Assembly: GCF_004346685.1 (NCBI RefSeq)
Contig: NZ_SMCO01000001.1
Span: forward strand, 434,001 to 498,000
DNA: 64,000 nucleotides
Origin: Sulfurirhabdus autotrophica
GTDB lineage: Bacteria; Pseudomonadota; Gammaproteobacteria; Burkholderiales; SMCO01
Direction: 5' to 3'
Shown piece after piece: positions 9,522 to 18,765 of the stretch. The translations under genes and the position numbers were made by a program. A model generated the notes under the pieces. That model was given only the letters and a program-made list of their open reading frames with translations, did not search any database and was not told the origin of the DNA. The first letter of the stretch is position 1; each line of letters opens with the position of its first letter.

Positions 9522-11048
9522 TCAGGATTCCGCCGAGCTGAGATTAAGATCAAGCTGTCGTGTGGACACAGATGCTTTATCGTCGTCATTACCGTCATTC
9601 CGGTTTGATTCAATCATCGCAAGATATTCTGGCGTAACATCACCCGTAATATAGTCGCCGTTAAAGCAGGACGATTCAAAATGTGTAATGAGCGGATTGG
9701 CCTTTGTGACGGCCGCTATCAATGCATCAAGGTCCTGATAGAACACCGCATCGGCTCCGATTTCCAGTGCGATCTGATCATCCGTACGGCCAGTTGCCAG
9801 CAGTTCCTGACGCGTTGGCATATCGATACCATAAACGTTCGGAAAACGCACTGGCGGTGCGGCAGAAGCCAGATAAACTTTACGCGCACCCGCTTCACGT
9901 GCCATTTGGACGATCTGCTTGCTGGTAGTACCTCGAACAATAGAATCATCCACCAACAACACATTTTTATCTTTAAATTCAATCCCGATCGGATTTAACT
10001 TTTGACGCACAGACTTTTTACGCATCGCCTGGCCTGGCATAATAAATGTACGGCCAATGTAGCGATTCTTTATAAAGCCTTCACGATAAGTTACCCCTAA
10101 TCGGTTCGCCAATTGCAAGGCACTTGGGCGACTGGTATCCGGAATGGGAATCACCACATCGATATCTTCAGGACTCAGGGTTAAACGAATTTTTTCAGCA
10201 AGACTTTCCCCCATGTATAAACGGGTTTCATACACAGAAATACCATCAATCACTGAATCGGGTCTGGCCAGATACACATATTCGAAAATACAAGGATAAT
10301 ACTTTGGATTCATCGCACATTGCTGGCTATAAAATTCACCAGTCTGCTCTACCAATATTGCCTCGCCTGGCGCAACATCTCTCATCAGCTGGAATCCCAA
10401 CGTATCCATAGCGACACTTTCTGAAGCAACCATATATTCAGTGCCACTCTCAGTCTCAGTCTTGCCAATCACCATTGGGCGAATACCATAAGGATCACGA
10501 AAAGCCACCAAGCCATATCCCGCAATCATTGCCACCACAGCGTAAGCACCACGGCAACGGCGATGCACCCCAGCTACTGCAGAAAATACGGCGGCAGCGT
10601 TAAGCTTGTGGTTGTTTGAGCTTTCTTGCAATTCATGGGCCAAAACATTTAACAGCACTTCAGAATCAGAGTTAGTGTTAACGTGTCTTAAATCCTGCTG
10701 AAAAAGTTCTTCTTTCAACTGTTCAGAATTTGTCAGGTTGCCATTGTGTGCAAGGACAATGCCAAAGGGCGAGTTTACATAGAAAGGTTGTGCCTCAGCA
10801 GAGGAAGACGCGCTGCCAGCAGTCGGATAGCGAACATGAGCAATGCCCATGTTACCCTTTAACGAGCGCATATTACGAGTTCTAAACACATCCCGCACCA
10901 TGCCATTCGCCTTGTGCATATGAAACGTATTACCCTCAGCAGTGACAATGCCAGCGGCGTCCTGACCGCGATGCTGTAGCACCTGCAACCCATCATAAAG
11001 CACCTGATTAACGGGGGACTTTGCAACGACGCCTATAATTCCACACAT
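9522..11048 (-). CDS. purF: amidophosphoribosyltransferase
   Basis: Catalyses the first committed step of purine synthesis (PRPP + glutamine to phosphoribosylamine), in the cytoplasm. From the ATG at 11048 the protein begins [10 protein letters not shown], so that processing leaves the essential N-terminal nucleophile cysteine; upstream in-frame codons run into cvpA and are not part of the gene. The N-terminal glutaminase (Ntn hydrolase) domain has HRGQDAAGI and HNGNLTN. The C-terminal phosphoribosyltransferase domain has the PRPP loop [18 protein letters not shown]. 508 aa is the usual length. It is the last gene of the trpF-to-purF run, 37 bases after cvpA. Confidence 0.96.
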   Translation of the reverse strand: MCGIIGVVAKSPVNQVLYDGLQVLQHRGQDAAGIVTAEGNTFHMHKANGMVRDVFRTRNMRSLKGNMGIAHVRYPTAGSASSSAEAQPFYVNSPFGIVLAHNGNLTNSEQLKEELFQQDLRHVNTNSDSEVLLNVLAHELQESSNNHKLNAAAVFSAVAGVHRRCRGAYAVVAMIAGYGLVAFRDPYGIRPMVIGKTETESGTEYMVASESVAMDTLGFQLMRDVAPGEAILVEQTGEFYSQQCAMNPKYYPCIFEYVYLARPDSVIDGISVYETRLYMGESLAEKIRLTLSPEDIDVVIPIPDTSRPSALQLANRLGVTYREGFIKNRYIGRTFIMPGQAMRKKSVRQKLNPIGIEFKDKNVLLVDDSIVRGTTSKQIVQMAREAGARKVYLASAAPPVRFPNVYGIDMPTRQELLATGRTDDQIALEIGADAVFYQDLDALIAAVTKANPLITHFESSCFNGDYITGDVTPEYLAMIESNRNDGNDDDKASVSTRQLDLNLSSAES

Positions 11049-11085
11049 ACCCGATTTACTCGAAAAATAAAAATTTTGAAACTGC

Positions 11086-11580
11086 TCACATATCGTATTT
11101 GATTCGCCTGGACAAATCATCCGGCAACCAAGGTTTGATACTGACAGCTAACGCTTCCAGAGGTGCACTAAACATCGCATTTTGCCAGAATCTCTGACGT
11201 GGAATAGCAGTAAGGCCAGCCAACAATACCAGCACAAGAACAATCAACAGCCCTCTTGCCAACCCAAAAAAAGCACCTAACCCTCTATCCATCATGCTCA
11301 ACCCGATCGTTTTAACCAATTCAGACAGGGTAATAGTCAACAGGCTCATCAGTAGCAGCGTCACCAAAAACAAAATCACAAAAGCCGCTAAAAAACGGAG
11401 GGATTCATCAGGTATGGCATTTGGCAGTATAGGCTCAAATTGCACTGAATAAATGTTCGCAATCCAGAAAGCTACAAACCAGGACAAAAGCGCTAAAACT
11501 TCTCGTACCATGCCTCGCATGAGGCTCAGCAAAATAGAAAAGCCGGTTATCAGCAATACTGCGTAATCGAATGCCGTCAT
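11086..11580 (-). CDS. cvpA: CvpA family membrane protein (colicin V production protein)
   Basis: A 164-aa inner-membrane protein with four hydrophobic segments (residues about 3-20, 28-47, 62-85 and 103-125) and the family opening [20 protein letters not shown]. The molecular role is unknown; in other proteobacteria CvpA is linked to envelope stress tolerance and colicin V export. It sits between a SPOR-domain protein and purF, the conserved context of the family, with short gaps on each side (25 and 37 bases). Confidence 0.92.
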   Translation of the reverse strand: MTAFDYAVLLITGFSILLSLMRGMVREVLALLSWFVAFWIANIYSVQFEPILPNAIPDESLRFLAAFVILFLVTLLLMSLLTITLSELVKTIGLSMMDRGLGAFFGLARGLLIVLVLVLLAGLTAIPRQRFWQNAMFSAPLEALAVSIKPWLPDDLSRRIKYDM

Positions 11581-11605
11581 ATCAACATCAGGTTAATAGA
11601 TAAAC

Positions 11606-12310
11606 TCACTCTTTCATTTCAGCAATAATACCATCCTGAATGCCTGCGGCTTTCAGTTTTTCCTGTAATTTTTCTGCATCCTGGCGAGTAGCAAACGGAC
11701 CTGCTCGCACCCGCAACTTTGCTCCGGTCGGTGTTTTAAGCGTTTCAGTGTAAAACTTTACGCCTATCGAAGAGAGTTTGGATTGTCTTTGCTTGGCATT
11801 GTCCAGATTTGAAAAGGCACCCAACTGAACAACAAAACCTGATGATGCCTTTGTGCTTGACTCGGCCTTGTGCACAGGCTCAGATTTATGCACTGGTTCA
11901 GCCTTGTGCACCGGCTCTGGTTTATGAACCACTTCAGCTTTCGGCGACTTAGCTTCAGCTTTTTGAACAGGTTTTGGGGTAGGCTTAGCTTCTACTGCTT
12001 TTACTGGTGGGGCTAGATGTTTTGAAGGTGCAACGGGTTCAGGTTCAGCAACAGGCGCTTGTACCTCTACGCTGGGGGGAGGCGCTTCAAGAGCAGGTTT
12101 ATCTTGAGTAGGTACGGTATTGGACGAGAAATCTGTTCCATCTCGGGAAGGAATATGAATAGCAATATCCTGACTGACAGGCTTGGGTTCATTATCCAAT
12201 ACCATTGGCAGGAAAATAACGACTATCAGGACCAATGCAATGGCCCCAACTAAACGACGTCTTGCGCGTTTTTTCAGTTGAATTTCTTCATCAGTGATAG
12301 ATTGAGCCAT
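11606..12310 (-). CDS. SPOR-domain inner-membrane protein (DedD-like)
   Basis: 234 aa from ATG 12310, preceded by AGGGATG about 10 bases upstream; a TTG eight codons further up is also in frame but less likely. Layout: short basic cytoplasmic segment (KKRARRR), one transmembrane helix (residues about 23-41), a long Pro/Lys/Glu/Ala-rich periplasmic linker with near-repeats of VHKAEP (three or four copies), and a C-terminal SPOR domain (SSGFVVQLGAFSNLDNAKQR to the end) that binds denuded glycan strands at division sites. The position between folC and cvpA is that of dedD in related genomes. Confidence 0.87.
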   Translation of the reverse strand: MAQSITDEEIQLKKRARRRLVGAIALVLIVVIFLPMVLDNEPKPVSQDIAIHIPSRDGTDFSSNTVPTQDKPALEAPPPSVEVQAPVAEPEPVAPSKHLAPPVKAVEAKPTPKPVQKAEAKSPKAEVVHKPEPVHKAEPVHKSEPVHKAESSTKASSGFVVQLGAFSNLDNAKQRQSKLSSIGVKFYTETLKTPTGAKLRVRAGPFATRQDAEKLQEKLKAAGIQDGIIAEMKE

Positions 12311-12378
12311 GTACTTTACATCCCTAGTGGCCAATTATATTGACCAAATATTGTTAGTTTCAATGCCACATCAGCATG

Positions 12379-13650
12379 TTAAGTTAAATGCAATTCCCGA
12401 AGCGCGTCCGCTACCGTATGAAATGAACCGAAAATGATAATTCTATCATTTTCGGAAGCAAGGATACAGGCTCGACGATATGCAATGCCAACGGATTCAT
12501 ATTCCTCGGCCACCACATCGCCAATTTCCTTTCTTATAACCTGCAGCAAATGCTGAGCAGTTGCACCGCGCATTTCCTTAATATCTGCCAATAACCAAGT
12601 GTTAACCTGCGCCTTTACTTCATTTATTACACCTACAATGTCCTTATCACCCAGCATGGCAAATACTGCTATCGTTTTGCCTGTACATGGCATGTTTTGC
12701 AAATTAACCGCAAGCGCCTTTGCTGCATGTGGGTTATGAGCCACATCCAGTACAACAACCGGTCTGCCGGGCCGGACTTGAAAACGACCTGATAAACGCG
12801 TATCCAGCAAACCGTTACGTATATTATTAACCGTTACCGGCAATTGCGACTTTAACTCATCAAGTGCAGTTAAACAGGCAGATGCATTAGCCAACTGAAA
12901 CTTTCCACGCAATACCGGATAAGGGAGTGCGTGACGACTACCGCGAGGACCATCAAACCGCCATTGCGTATCTAACTGAGTAAAACCAAAATCACGACCA
13001 ATTTGATAGAGCCTGGCACCAATGGTTCCAATAAATTTCTCAACAACTACCGGTAAATCCGGTTCAGCGCAGATAACCGGCTTTCCGGCACGAACAATCC
13101 CCGCTTTTTCCAGGCCAATAGCTTCGCGCGTGTCCCCAAGATAATCCATATGATCCATATCGATGCTGGAAATAATGGCACAATCTGAATCAAACACATT
13201 CACAGCGTCCAAACGACCACCAAGACCAACTTCGAGAATAGCAACGTCCACTTCCTGCTGAACGAAATGTCTGACTGCTGCAAGCGTCCCAAATTCAAAA
13301 TACGTAAGAGAAATTTTGTTTCTGGCTTGTTCAACCGCAGCAAACGCATTACACAACTCTGCGTCAGAAGCATCCTCACGCCCCACCCTTACTCTTTCGT
13401 TGTAGCGCAACAAATGGGGGGATGTATAACATCCAACGCGAAAACCAGCATCACTCAGAATAGCTTCCAGCATGGCACAGGTGGACCCTTTACCATTGGT
13501 CCCACTAACTGTAATTATTGGGAAACCGGGTTCAAGCTGCATCTCCCGTTTAACTTTTTCTACACGTTCAAGACCAAGTTCAATGGTTTTCGGATGCAGT
13601 TGCTCAAGATAGGACAACCAATCGGGAAGGGTCTCGAATTCGAGCTTCAC
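12379..13650 (-). CDS. folC: bifunctional folylpolyglutamate synthase / dihydrofolate synthase
   Basis: A 423-aa Mur-ligase-family enzyme that adds L-glutamate to dihydropteroate and to folates. The ATP-binding P-loop VSGTNGKGSTCAM lies near residues 48-60; downstream motifs EVGLGGRLDAVN, ISSIDMDHMDYLG and VLDVAHNPHAAKAL are typical. It is 21 bases downstream of accD and followed after 68 bases by the SPOR gene, matching the conserved accD-folC-dedD order. The start ATG follows AGCTCGAATTC-region DNA without a strong Shine-Dalgarno in the accD-folC gap. Confidence 0.95.
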   Translation of the reverse strand: MKLEFETLPDWLSYLEQLHPKTIELGLERVEKVKREMQLEPGFPIITVSGTNGKGSTCAMLEAILSDAGFRVGCYTSPHLLRYNERVRVGREDASDAELCNAFAAVEQARNKISLTYFEFGTLAAVRHFVQQEVDVAILEVGLGGRLDAVNVFDSDCAIISSIDMDHMDYLGDTREAIGLEKAGIVRAGKPVICAEPDLPVVVEKFIGTIGARLYQIGRDFGFTQLDTQWRFDGPRGSRHALPYPVLRGKFQLANASACLTALDELKSQLPVTVNNIRNGLLDTRLSGRFQVRPGRPVVVLDVAHNPHAAKALAVNLQNMPCTGKTIAVFAMLGDKDIVGVINEVKAQVNTWLLADIKEMRGATAQHLLQVIRKEIGDVVAEEYESVGIAYRRACILASENDRIIIFGSFHTVADALRELHLT

Positions 13651-13671
13651 AGGTCGATGATAATCAAAAAA

Positions 13672-14538
13672 TTAGGCAACTCTTGGTACTTTCATCATCA
13701 TGGTGAGCAAATTAGCCAATTTGGCACGCATTTCGCGGCGATCCACAATCATATCAATTGCACCATGCTCTAACAAAAACTCTGCTCGCTGAAAACCGTC
13801 AGGTAGCGTTTCACGCACGGTCTGTTCTATTACACGAGGACCAGCAAAGCCGATTAAAGCACGAGGTTCCGCAATGATCACATCGCCAAGCATGGCGAAA
13901 CTGGCAGAAACACCCCCCATGGTCGGATCGGTTAATACTGAAATGAAAGGTAACTTTTCCTGTGCCAGTTGCGTCAATGCCGCACTGGTTTTTGCCATCT
14001 GCATCAAGGAGTACAGACCTTCCTGCATGCGGGCACCTCCACTTGCAGAGAAGCAGACAAAGGGGAGTTTATGTTCTACACATACTTGGACAGCACGTAC
14101 AAAACGCTCCCCAACAACAGAACCCATTGAGCCACCCATGAATTTAAACTCAAATGCAGCAGCTACCAGGGGCACATTTTCAACACTGCCCTGCATAACT
14201 ATGAGGGCATCTGATTCTTCCGTATCCTTTTGCGCTGCAGTTAAACGGTCCGAATAACGCTTGCTGTCTTTGAATTTAAGCACATCAACTGGTAATACTT
14301 CTGCACCAATTTCATAACGACCTTCTGGATCAAGCAACATATCCAGCCTGTTACGACCTGTTAAACGGTTATGGTGGTCACACTTGGGACAAACTTCCAG
14401 ATTTTTTTCCAGATCAGCACGATACAACACAGATTCACAGGTTGGACATTTATTCCATAAACCTTCAGGAACTACCTTTTTGGCACCACTGATCTTGCGC
14501 TTGATTTTTGGGGGTAATAATTTTTGAAACCAGCTCAT
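13672..14538 (-). CDS. accD: acetyl-CoA carboxylase carboxyltransferase subunit beta
   Basis: The 288-aa beta subunit pairs with AccA (not in this window) to transfer carboxyl from biotin to acetyl-CoA in fatty acid synthesis. The N-terminal C4 zinc ribbon is intact (CPTC near residues 32-35 and CPKC near 51-54). The crotonase-fold core shows [20 protein letters not shown] and the oxyanion-region [17 protein letters not shown]. It lies 39 bases after trpA and 21 before folC, the standard arrangement that links tryptophan, lipid and folate genes in one transcription unit. Confidence 0.96.
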   Translation of the reverse strand: MSWFQKLLPPKIKRKISGAKKVVPEGLWNKCPTCESVLYRADLEKNLEVCPKCDHHNRLTGRNRLDMLLDPEGRYEIGAEVLPVDVLKFKDSKRYSDRLTAAQKDTEESDALIVMQGSVENVPLVAAAFEFKFMGGSMGSVVGERFVRAVQVCVEHKLPFVCFSASGGARMQEGLYSLMQMAKTSAALTQLAQEKLPFISVLTDPTMGGVSASFAMLGDVIIAEPRALIGFAGPRVIEQTVRETLPDGFQRAEFLLEHGAIDMIVDRREMRAKLANLLTMMMKVPRVA

Positions 14539-14577
14539 AATCTATTCCTTAATCCATGACATTAATTTCATGGGTTA

Positions 14578-15378
14578 CTATTTTTCATCCATTGCAGTGC
14601 GGATATCCCTGAGCAAAGTGGAAACATTTTCCAGCAGCTTTTCTTTAGGGGACGCTTCAATTTCCTGAATAATACGACTGCCAATAACCACGGCATCAGC
14701 AAAAGCTGCAATTGCCTTTGCGGTTGCTGCATCACGAATACCAAAACCTACACCCACTGGCAGACCCGAAGCGGCTTGAATTTCAGGAATTTTTTTGCCT
14801 ACAGCATCCAGATCCAGATTTGCCGAACCGGTAACACCCTTGAGCGAAACATAATATAAAAAGCCGCGAGCCATTTTAGCGACCAGTTCAAAACGCGCTT
14901 CCGGTGTCGTAGGGGACAACAGGAAAATCGGATCAAGGCCGTATTGATGGAGCAATGTGACAAATTCAGCACTTTCTTCGGGTGGGTAATCAACTGTCAG
15001 CACACCATCAACGCCAGCCAATGCAGCCTGTTTTGCAAACTCGGCTTGTCCCATTCTTTCAATAGGATTTGCGTATCCCATCAGCACAACTGGCGTGGTC
15101 ATATTGGTTTTGCGAAACTCAACCACAAAATCCAAAACATCTTTTAATCCTGTACCAAATTTCAGTGCGCGTTCACTGGAGCGCTGAATGGTAGGACCAT
15201 CTGCCATAGGATCAGAAAAAGGTACGCCAAGTTCCAATATATCAGCACCAGATGCCACCATGGCGTGCATCAAAGGCACCGTTATTGAAGGCTCTGGATC
15301 ACCTGATGTAATAAAAGGGATCAGTGCTTTACGCCCTTGCGCTTTTAACTGCTTAAAAGTTGTTTCGATACGAGACAT
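14578..15378 (-). CDS. trpA: tryptophan synthase alpha subunit
   Basis: A 266-aa TIM-barrel enzyme that cleaves indole-3-glycerol phosphate and passes indole to TrpB. Signatures: [11 protein letters not shown], the catalytic-Glu segment [20 protein letters not shown] (Glu near residue 50, Asp near 61) and [14 protein letters not shown] in the phosphate-binding part. It starts 7 bases after trpB, so the two subunits are translationally close. Confidence 0.96.
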   Translation of the reverse strand: MSRIETTFKQLKAQGRKALIPFITSGDPEPSITVPLMHAMVASGADILELGVPFSDPMADGPTIQRSSERALKFGTGLKDVLDFVVEFRKTNMTTPVVLMGYANPIERMGQAEFAKQAALAGVDGVLTVDYPPEESAEFVTLLHQYGLDPIFLLSPTTPEARFELVAKMARGFLYYVSLKGVTGSANLDLDAVGKKIPEIQAASGLPVGVGFGIRDAATAKAIAAFADAVVIGSRIIQEIEASPKEKLLENVSTLLRDIRTAMDEK

Positions 15379-15385
15379 GATTTTC

Positions 15386-16585
15386 CTAAAACTGGAGGCC
15401 AGACAACTCAGCCACTGTTGCCATATCTTTATCTCCCCGACCAGAGAGATTAACCAGCAAAATCTGATCTTTTTTCATGGTCGGTGCTATTTTGGCTGCA
15501 TGGGCCAGGGCATGGCTGGACTCAAGTGCCGGTATAATACCTTCAAAATGGCACAGATCGTGGAATGCCTGAAGTGCTTCATTATCTGTGACAGTAACAT
15601 ACTCAGCACGACCGCTGTCTTTCAGATACGAATGTTCCGGGCCGACACCTGGATAATCCAGGCCGGCAGAAATAGAATGTGTTTCAATAATCTGGCCATT
15701 ATCATCCTGCATAAGATAAGTACGATTTCCATGCAGAACGCCTGGTGTACCTGCAGATAACGGTGCAGCATGCTTACCACTGTTTAAACCTAACCCACCG
15801 GCTTCCACACCGATCAACCGCACATCAGCCTCTTCAATGTATGGGTAAAACAGCCCTATCGCATTAGACCCACCACCCACACAGGCAATTAACGCATCTG
15901 GCTGACGCCCGGCAATTTCGACCATCTGAAGCTTGGCTTCCTGACCGATCACTGCTTGAAAATCTCGCACCATCATAGGATAAGGATGAGGACCTGCAGC
16001 TGTGCCAATAATATAAAAGGTGTTTTCAACATTCGTTACCCAATCTCGCATTGCCTCGTTCAGTGCATCTTTCAATGTTTTAGAACCGCTTTCAACAGGC
16101 ACAACTGTAGCCCCTAGCAGTTTCATGCGATAAACGTTACTGGCCTGACGCTTGATGTCTTCAGAGCCCATATACACGACACATTCCAAGCCATACCGCG
16201 CCGCCACGGTTGCACTCGCAACACCATGCTGGCCAGCGCCGGTTTCTGCTATCACGCGCGGTTTGCCCATTCGGCGTGCCAAAAGCGCTTGCCCGACGGT
16301 ATTATTGATCTTATGTGCGCCAGTGTGGTTCAAATCCTCACGCTTGAGATAAATCTGTGCGCCACTCAATTCATCAGACCAGCGTTTTGCGTGATAAATT
16401 GGGCTCGGACGCCCTACATAATGCTTTAGTTCGCGCGCAAACTCTGCTTGAAATTCAGCATCTTTGGCATAAAACTCATATTGCAATCTGAGTTCATCCA
16501 ATGCCTTAATTAAGGTTTCAGCAACAAAAATACCACCATAGGGACCAAAATGGCCCTTTTCATCCGGTTTATCATACATCTGCAT
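15386..16585 (-). CDS. trpB: tryptophan synthase beta subunit
   Basis: A 399-aa PLP enzyme condensing indole with serine. The PLP lysine is in [14 protein letters not shown] (Lys near residue 92); [14 protein letters not shown] and the phosphate-binding [10 protein letters not shown] are present. I start it at the ATG at 16585, 6 bases after GGAG; an in-frame GTG at 16588 is closer to the Shine-Dalgarno. The start overlaps the end of trpF by 14 bases, indicating translational coupling. Confidence 0.96.
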   Translation of the reverse strand: MQMYDKPDEKGHFGPYGGIFVAETLIKALDELRLQYEFYAKDAEFQAEFARELKHYVGRPSPIYHAKRWSDELSGAQIYLKREDLNHTGAHKINNTVGQALLARRMGKPRVIAETGAGQHGVASATVAARYGLECVVYMGSEDIKRQASNVYRMKLLGATVVPVESGSKTLKDALNEAMRDWVTNVENTFYIIGTAAGPHPYPMMVRDFQAVIGQEAKLQMVEIAGRQPDALIACVGGGSNAIGLFYPYIEEADVRLIGVEAGGLGLNSGKHAAPLSAGTPGVLHGNRTYLMQDDNGQIIETHSISAGLDYPGVGPEHSYLKDSGRAEYVTVTDNEALQAFHDLCHFEGIIPALESSHALAHAAKIAPTMKKDQILLVNLSGRGDKDMATVAELSGLQF

Positions 16586-17195
16586 CACGCACTCCTTTCA
16601 TAAACGCAGCCATTTGAGCTGCGTCCTTAATCCCTTTTGAGGCTTCTACCCCGCTGCTTACATCTACCGCCCAGGGTCTGACATGCTGTATTGCAGCCAT
16701 CACATTTGCTGCGTTCAACCCACCTGAAAGCACAACGGGTAAGGATAATTGATCTGGAATCAAGCTCCAGTCAAAGCTTTTCCCTGTCCCACCGTGGGTG
16801 CCTTCTACAAATGCATCCAGCAACAAACCCTTTGCGTTCGAATAAGCCAGGGCGTATTGTACCAAATCTATACCCGGTTTGACTCGGACTGCTTTCAGAT
16901 AAGGCAAGCCAAACTGTTCACAGAATTCAGGCGATTCTTCTCCGTGAAATTGCAACAAATCCAGTCTGACATGGCCCATAATATCCAGAACGTCCTCAGA
17001 CGTTGGATTCACGAAAAGACCTACATTGGTAATAAATGGAGGTAAATTTCGAAGAATGGTATCAGCTTGATCAGAAGTCACAAAACGAGGACTTTTAGGA
17101 TAAAACACCAGACCAATTGCATCCGCACCAACTTCAGATGCAAATAGCCCATCCTGAACGCGCGTGATGCCACAAATTTTAACACGGGTTTGCAT
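16572..17195 (-). CDS. trpF: phosphoribosylanthranilate isomerase
   Basis: A 207-aa TIM barrel carrying out the Amadori rearrangement in tryptophan synthesis. The catalytic Cys is in [12 protein letters not shown] (residue 8) and the catalytic Asp in the [20 protein letters not shown] segment; the phosphate-binding [10 protein letters not shown] and [10 protein letters not shown] follow. First gene of the trpFBA-accD-folC run; the preceding 118-base gap after truA probably holds its promoter or a processing site, but I see no clear consensus. Confidence 0.95.
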   Translation of the reverse strand: MQTRVKICGITRVQDGLFASEVGADAIGLVFYPKSPRFVTSDQADTILRNLPPFITNVGLFVNPTSEDVLDIMGHVRLDLLQFHGEESPEFCEQFGLPYLKAVRVKPGIDLVQYALAYSNAKGLLLDAFVEGTHGGTGKSFDWSLIPDQLSLPVVLSGGLNAANVMAAIQHVRPWAVDVSSGVEASKGIKDAAQMAAFMKGVRDADV

Positions 17196-17313
17196 AATTC
17201 TATCCGGCTATGGGACGTTTTACAGTACGTTGCATATGCGCATCAGAAAGCATCATATTTTCTTCAATCAATTCCGAAGAAATACAGCGTTACTGAAAAC
17301 ACTAAAAAAGCGA

Positions 17314-18096
17314 TTATGCCAGTAACAGGTGAGAGTTGGCGAATTCTGGCAATTGAAATTTAGGGTCATAGGCTATTTTTGCAAGATACAGACCATCAGG
17401 AGCGAATGTAGGCGCAGCTTTTTTACGGTCGGTAGATTCAAGAAGCACTTTCATCCAGGAAGGCACTTGTTTACCATTTCCCACATAAATCAAACTACCC
17501 ACTATATTACGCACCATATGATGCAAAAAGGCATTTGCACAAAGATCAAAAATAAAATAGTTGCCATGCTGAGTAATCTCAAGCTTGCGCAAATTTTTAA
17601 CCGGGGATTTAGCCTGACATTCAGCTGCACGGAAAGCACTGAAATTATGCTCACCTATCAACATGTTTGCCGCTTCCTGCATTTTCACAATATCCAGTGG
17701 TGCATGGTACCAACCTACCTTCCCCTGAAGAATTGCGGGCCGCACAGGCTGATTAAGTAATATATAACGGTAACATCGATCCATCGCACTGAAACGCGCG
17801 TGAAACTCATCAGGCACCAATTGCATCCATTGTATGGAAACGGATTTAGGTAACAAAGCATTTACACCACGAACCCAGGCCGTGTCAGCGCGCGCAACAT
17901 CAGTCTCAAAGTGAACAACCTGGGCAAATGCATGCACACCTGTATCTGTTCGACCGGCCGTTATCACCCGTATCGGGTGGCAAGCAATTTGTGTCAGCGC
18001 CTGTTCGAGTATGTCTTGTACGCCACACCCTGAAGGCTGACTTTGCCAACCACAGAAATGGCTCCCGTCATATTCCATTCCAAGTGCAATTCTCAC
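17314..18096 (-). CDS. truA: tRNA pseudouridine(38-40) synthase
   Basis: A 260-aa enzyme modifying U38-U40 in the tRNA anticodon arm. The catalytic Asp is in the motif AGRTDTGVHAFAQVVHFET (Asp near residue 52); N-terminal ALGMEYDGSHFCGWQSQ and C-terminal FLHHMVRNIVGSLIYVG are characteristic. It overlaps the upstream membrane-protein gene by 4 bases (ATGA-type junction), so it is translationally coupled to it. Confidence 0.95.
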   Translation of the reverse strand: MRIALGMEYDGSHFCGWQSQPSGCGVQDILEQALTQIACHPIRVITAGRTDTGVHAFAQVVHFETDVARADTAWVRGVNALLPKSVSIQWMQLVPDEFHARFSAMDRCYRYILLNQPVRPAILQGKVGWYHAPLDIVKMQEAANMLIGEHNFSAFRAAECQAKSPVKNLRKLEITQHGNYFIFDLCANAFLHHMVRNIVGSLIYVGNGKQVPSWMKVLLESTDRKKAAPTFAPDGLYLAKIAYDPKFQLPEFANSHLLLA

Positions 18097-18731
18097 AGTC
18101 TCAACAAACCCAAAACCAGCGCCATAACACTTACCATTGCCACTAAATCAATTAAATTAAATCGGTCAACCGTCAGAATCAGCTCTTCGTTTTTAATCTG
18201 GGTTCTTTCCGACATTTCAAAAACTTCGCGCCACGACTTCCTGCTTCCCTTCTGTATGGGCAGATCGGCATATTGCAATGTTAACCATATGCGAACTGCA
18301 ATCTTGTCAACATTGACACCTAAATATTTAAGCGGAGTCATCAGTATATACAGCCCACTTAACAAGTCATTTCGGGGGGTAGTACGAAACAATAGCGCGA
18401 GGCCTGCAAGCAATACAAGTAATCTCCACGCTTGCACATAACCTAATTGCAAACCTTCTAAGCTCGGGCTAAAAATCCCTGCCGCTGGATAAATTAATTC
18501 ACCGGGTGTGGCATATCCATAAATCAATAGTAGTGAAATAAGTAGATAGCGAGTTCGACGAATCAGGCGAGAAAATTCATTTGCTTTGAAATAAACCAGG
18601 AGCACCAGCAAGATGAAACTCAAAATCAGTAAAGACGAGGGTTGCATCCATTGAGTAAAAATTGCCAGAATCAACCACATAGCAATCTTGGTTGCAGCAT
18701 GGAGTGACATTTGAAGCGCTTTAACATTCAA
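18093..18731 (-). CDS. CbiQ/EcfT-like transmembrane protein, orphan
   Basis: 212 aa with about five hydrophobic segments. The region LFRTTPRNDLLSGLYILMTPLKYL followed by a second basic amphipathic stretch resembles the coupling-helix region of CbiQ/EcfT transmembrane subunits of energy-coupling-factor transporters, but no ATPase or substrate-binding S component is encoded nearby. The match is moderate, so it may have another role. Start uncertain: TTG at 18731 has a strong hairpin two bases upstream; an ATG at 18710 is the alternative, with no good Shine-Dalgarno for either. It overlaps truA by 4 bases and follows fimV. Confidence 0.6.
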   Translation of the reverse strand: MNVKALQMSLHAATKIAMWLILAIFTQWMQPSSLLILSFILLVLLVYFKANEFSRLIRRTRYLLISLLLIYGYATPGELIYPAAGIFSPSLEGLQLGYVQAWRLLVLLAGLALLFRTTPRNDLLSGLYILMTPLKYLGVNVDKIAVRIWLTLQYADLPIQKGSRKSWREVFEMSERTQIKNEELILTVDRFNLIDLVAMVSVMALVLGLLRL

Positions 18732-18732
18732 T

Positions 18733-18758
18733 GCTGGCTACCCGAATGGGTAGCCAGC
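18733..18758 (-). repeat. perfect 11-bp hairpin between fimV and the CbiQ-like gene
   Basis: GCTGGCTACCC and GGGTAGCCAGC separated by four bases. On the minus strand the T run lies before, not after, the stem, so it is not a canonical intrinsic terminator in the direction of transcription. It could be a 3'-end stabiliser or processing site for fimV mRNA or an element limiting translation of the next gene. Confidence 0.7.
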
Positions 18759-18765
18759 AAAAAAA

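Noticed and set aside
11049-11120. N-terminal extension of purF
   Set aside because: It would overlap cvpA and put 24 residues before the nucleophile cysteine, which must become the N-terminal residue.
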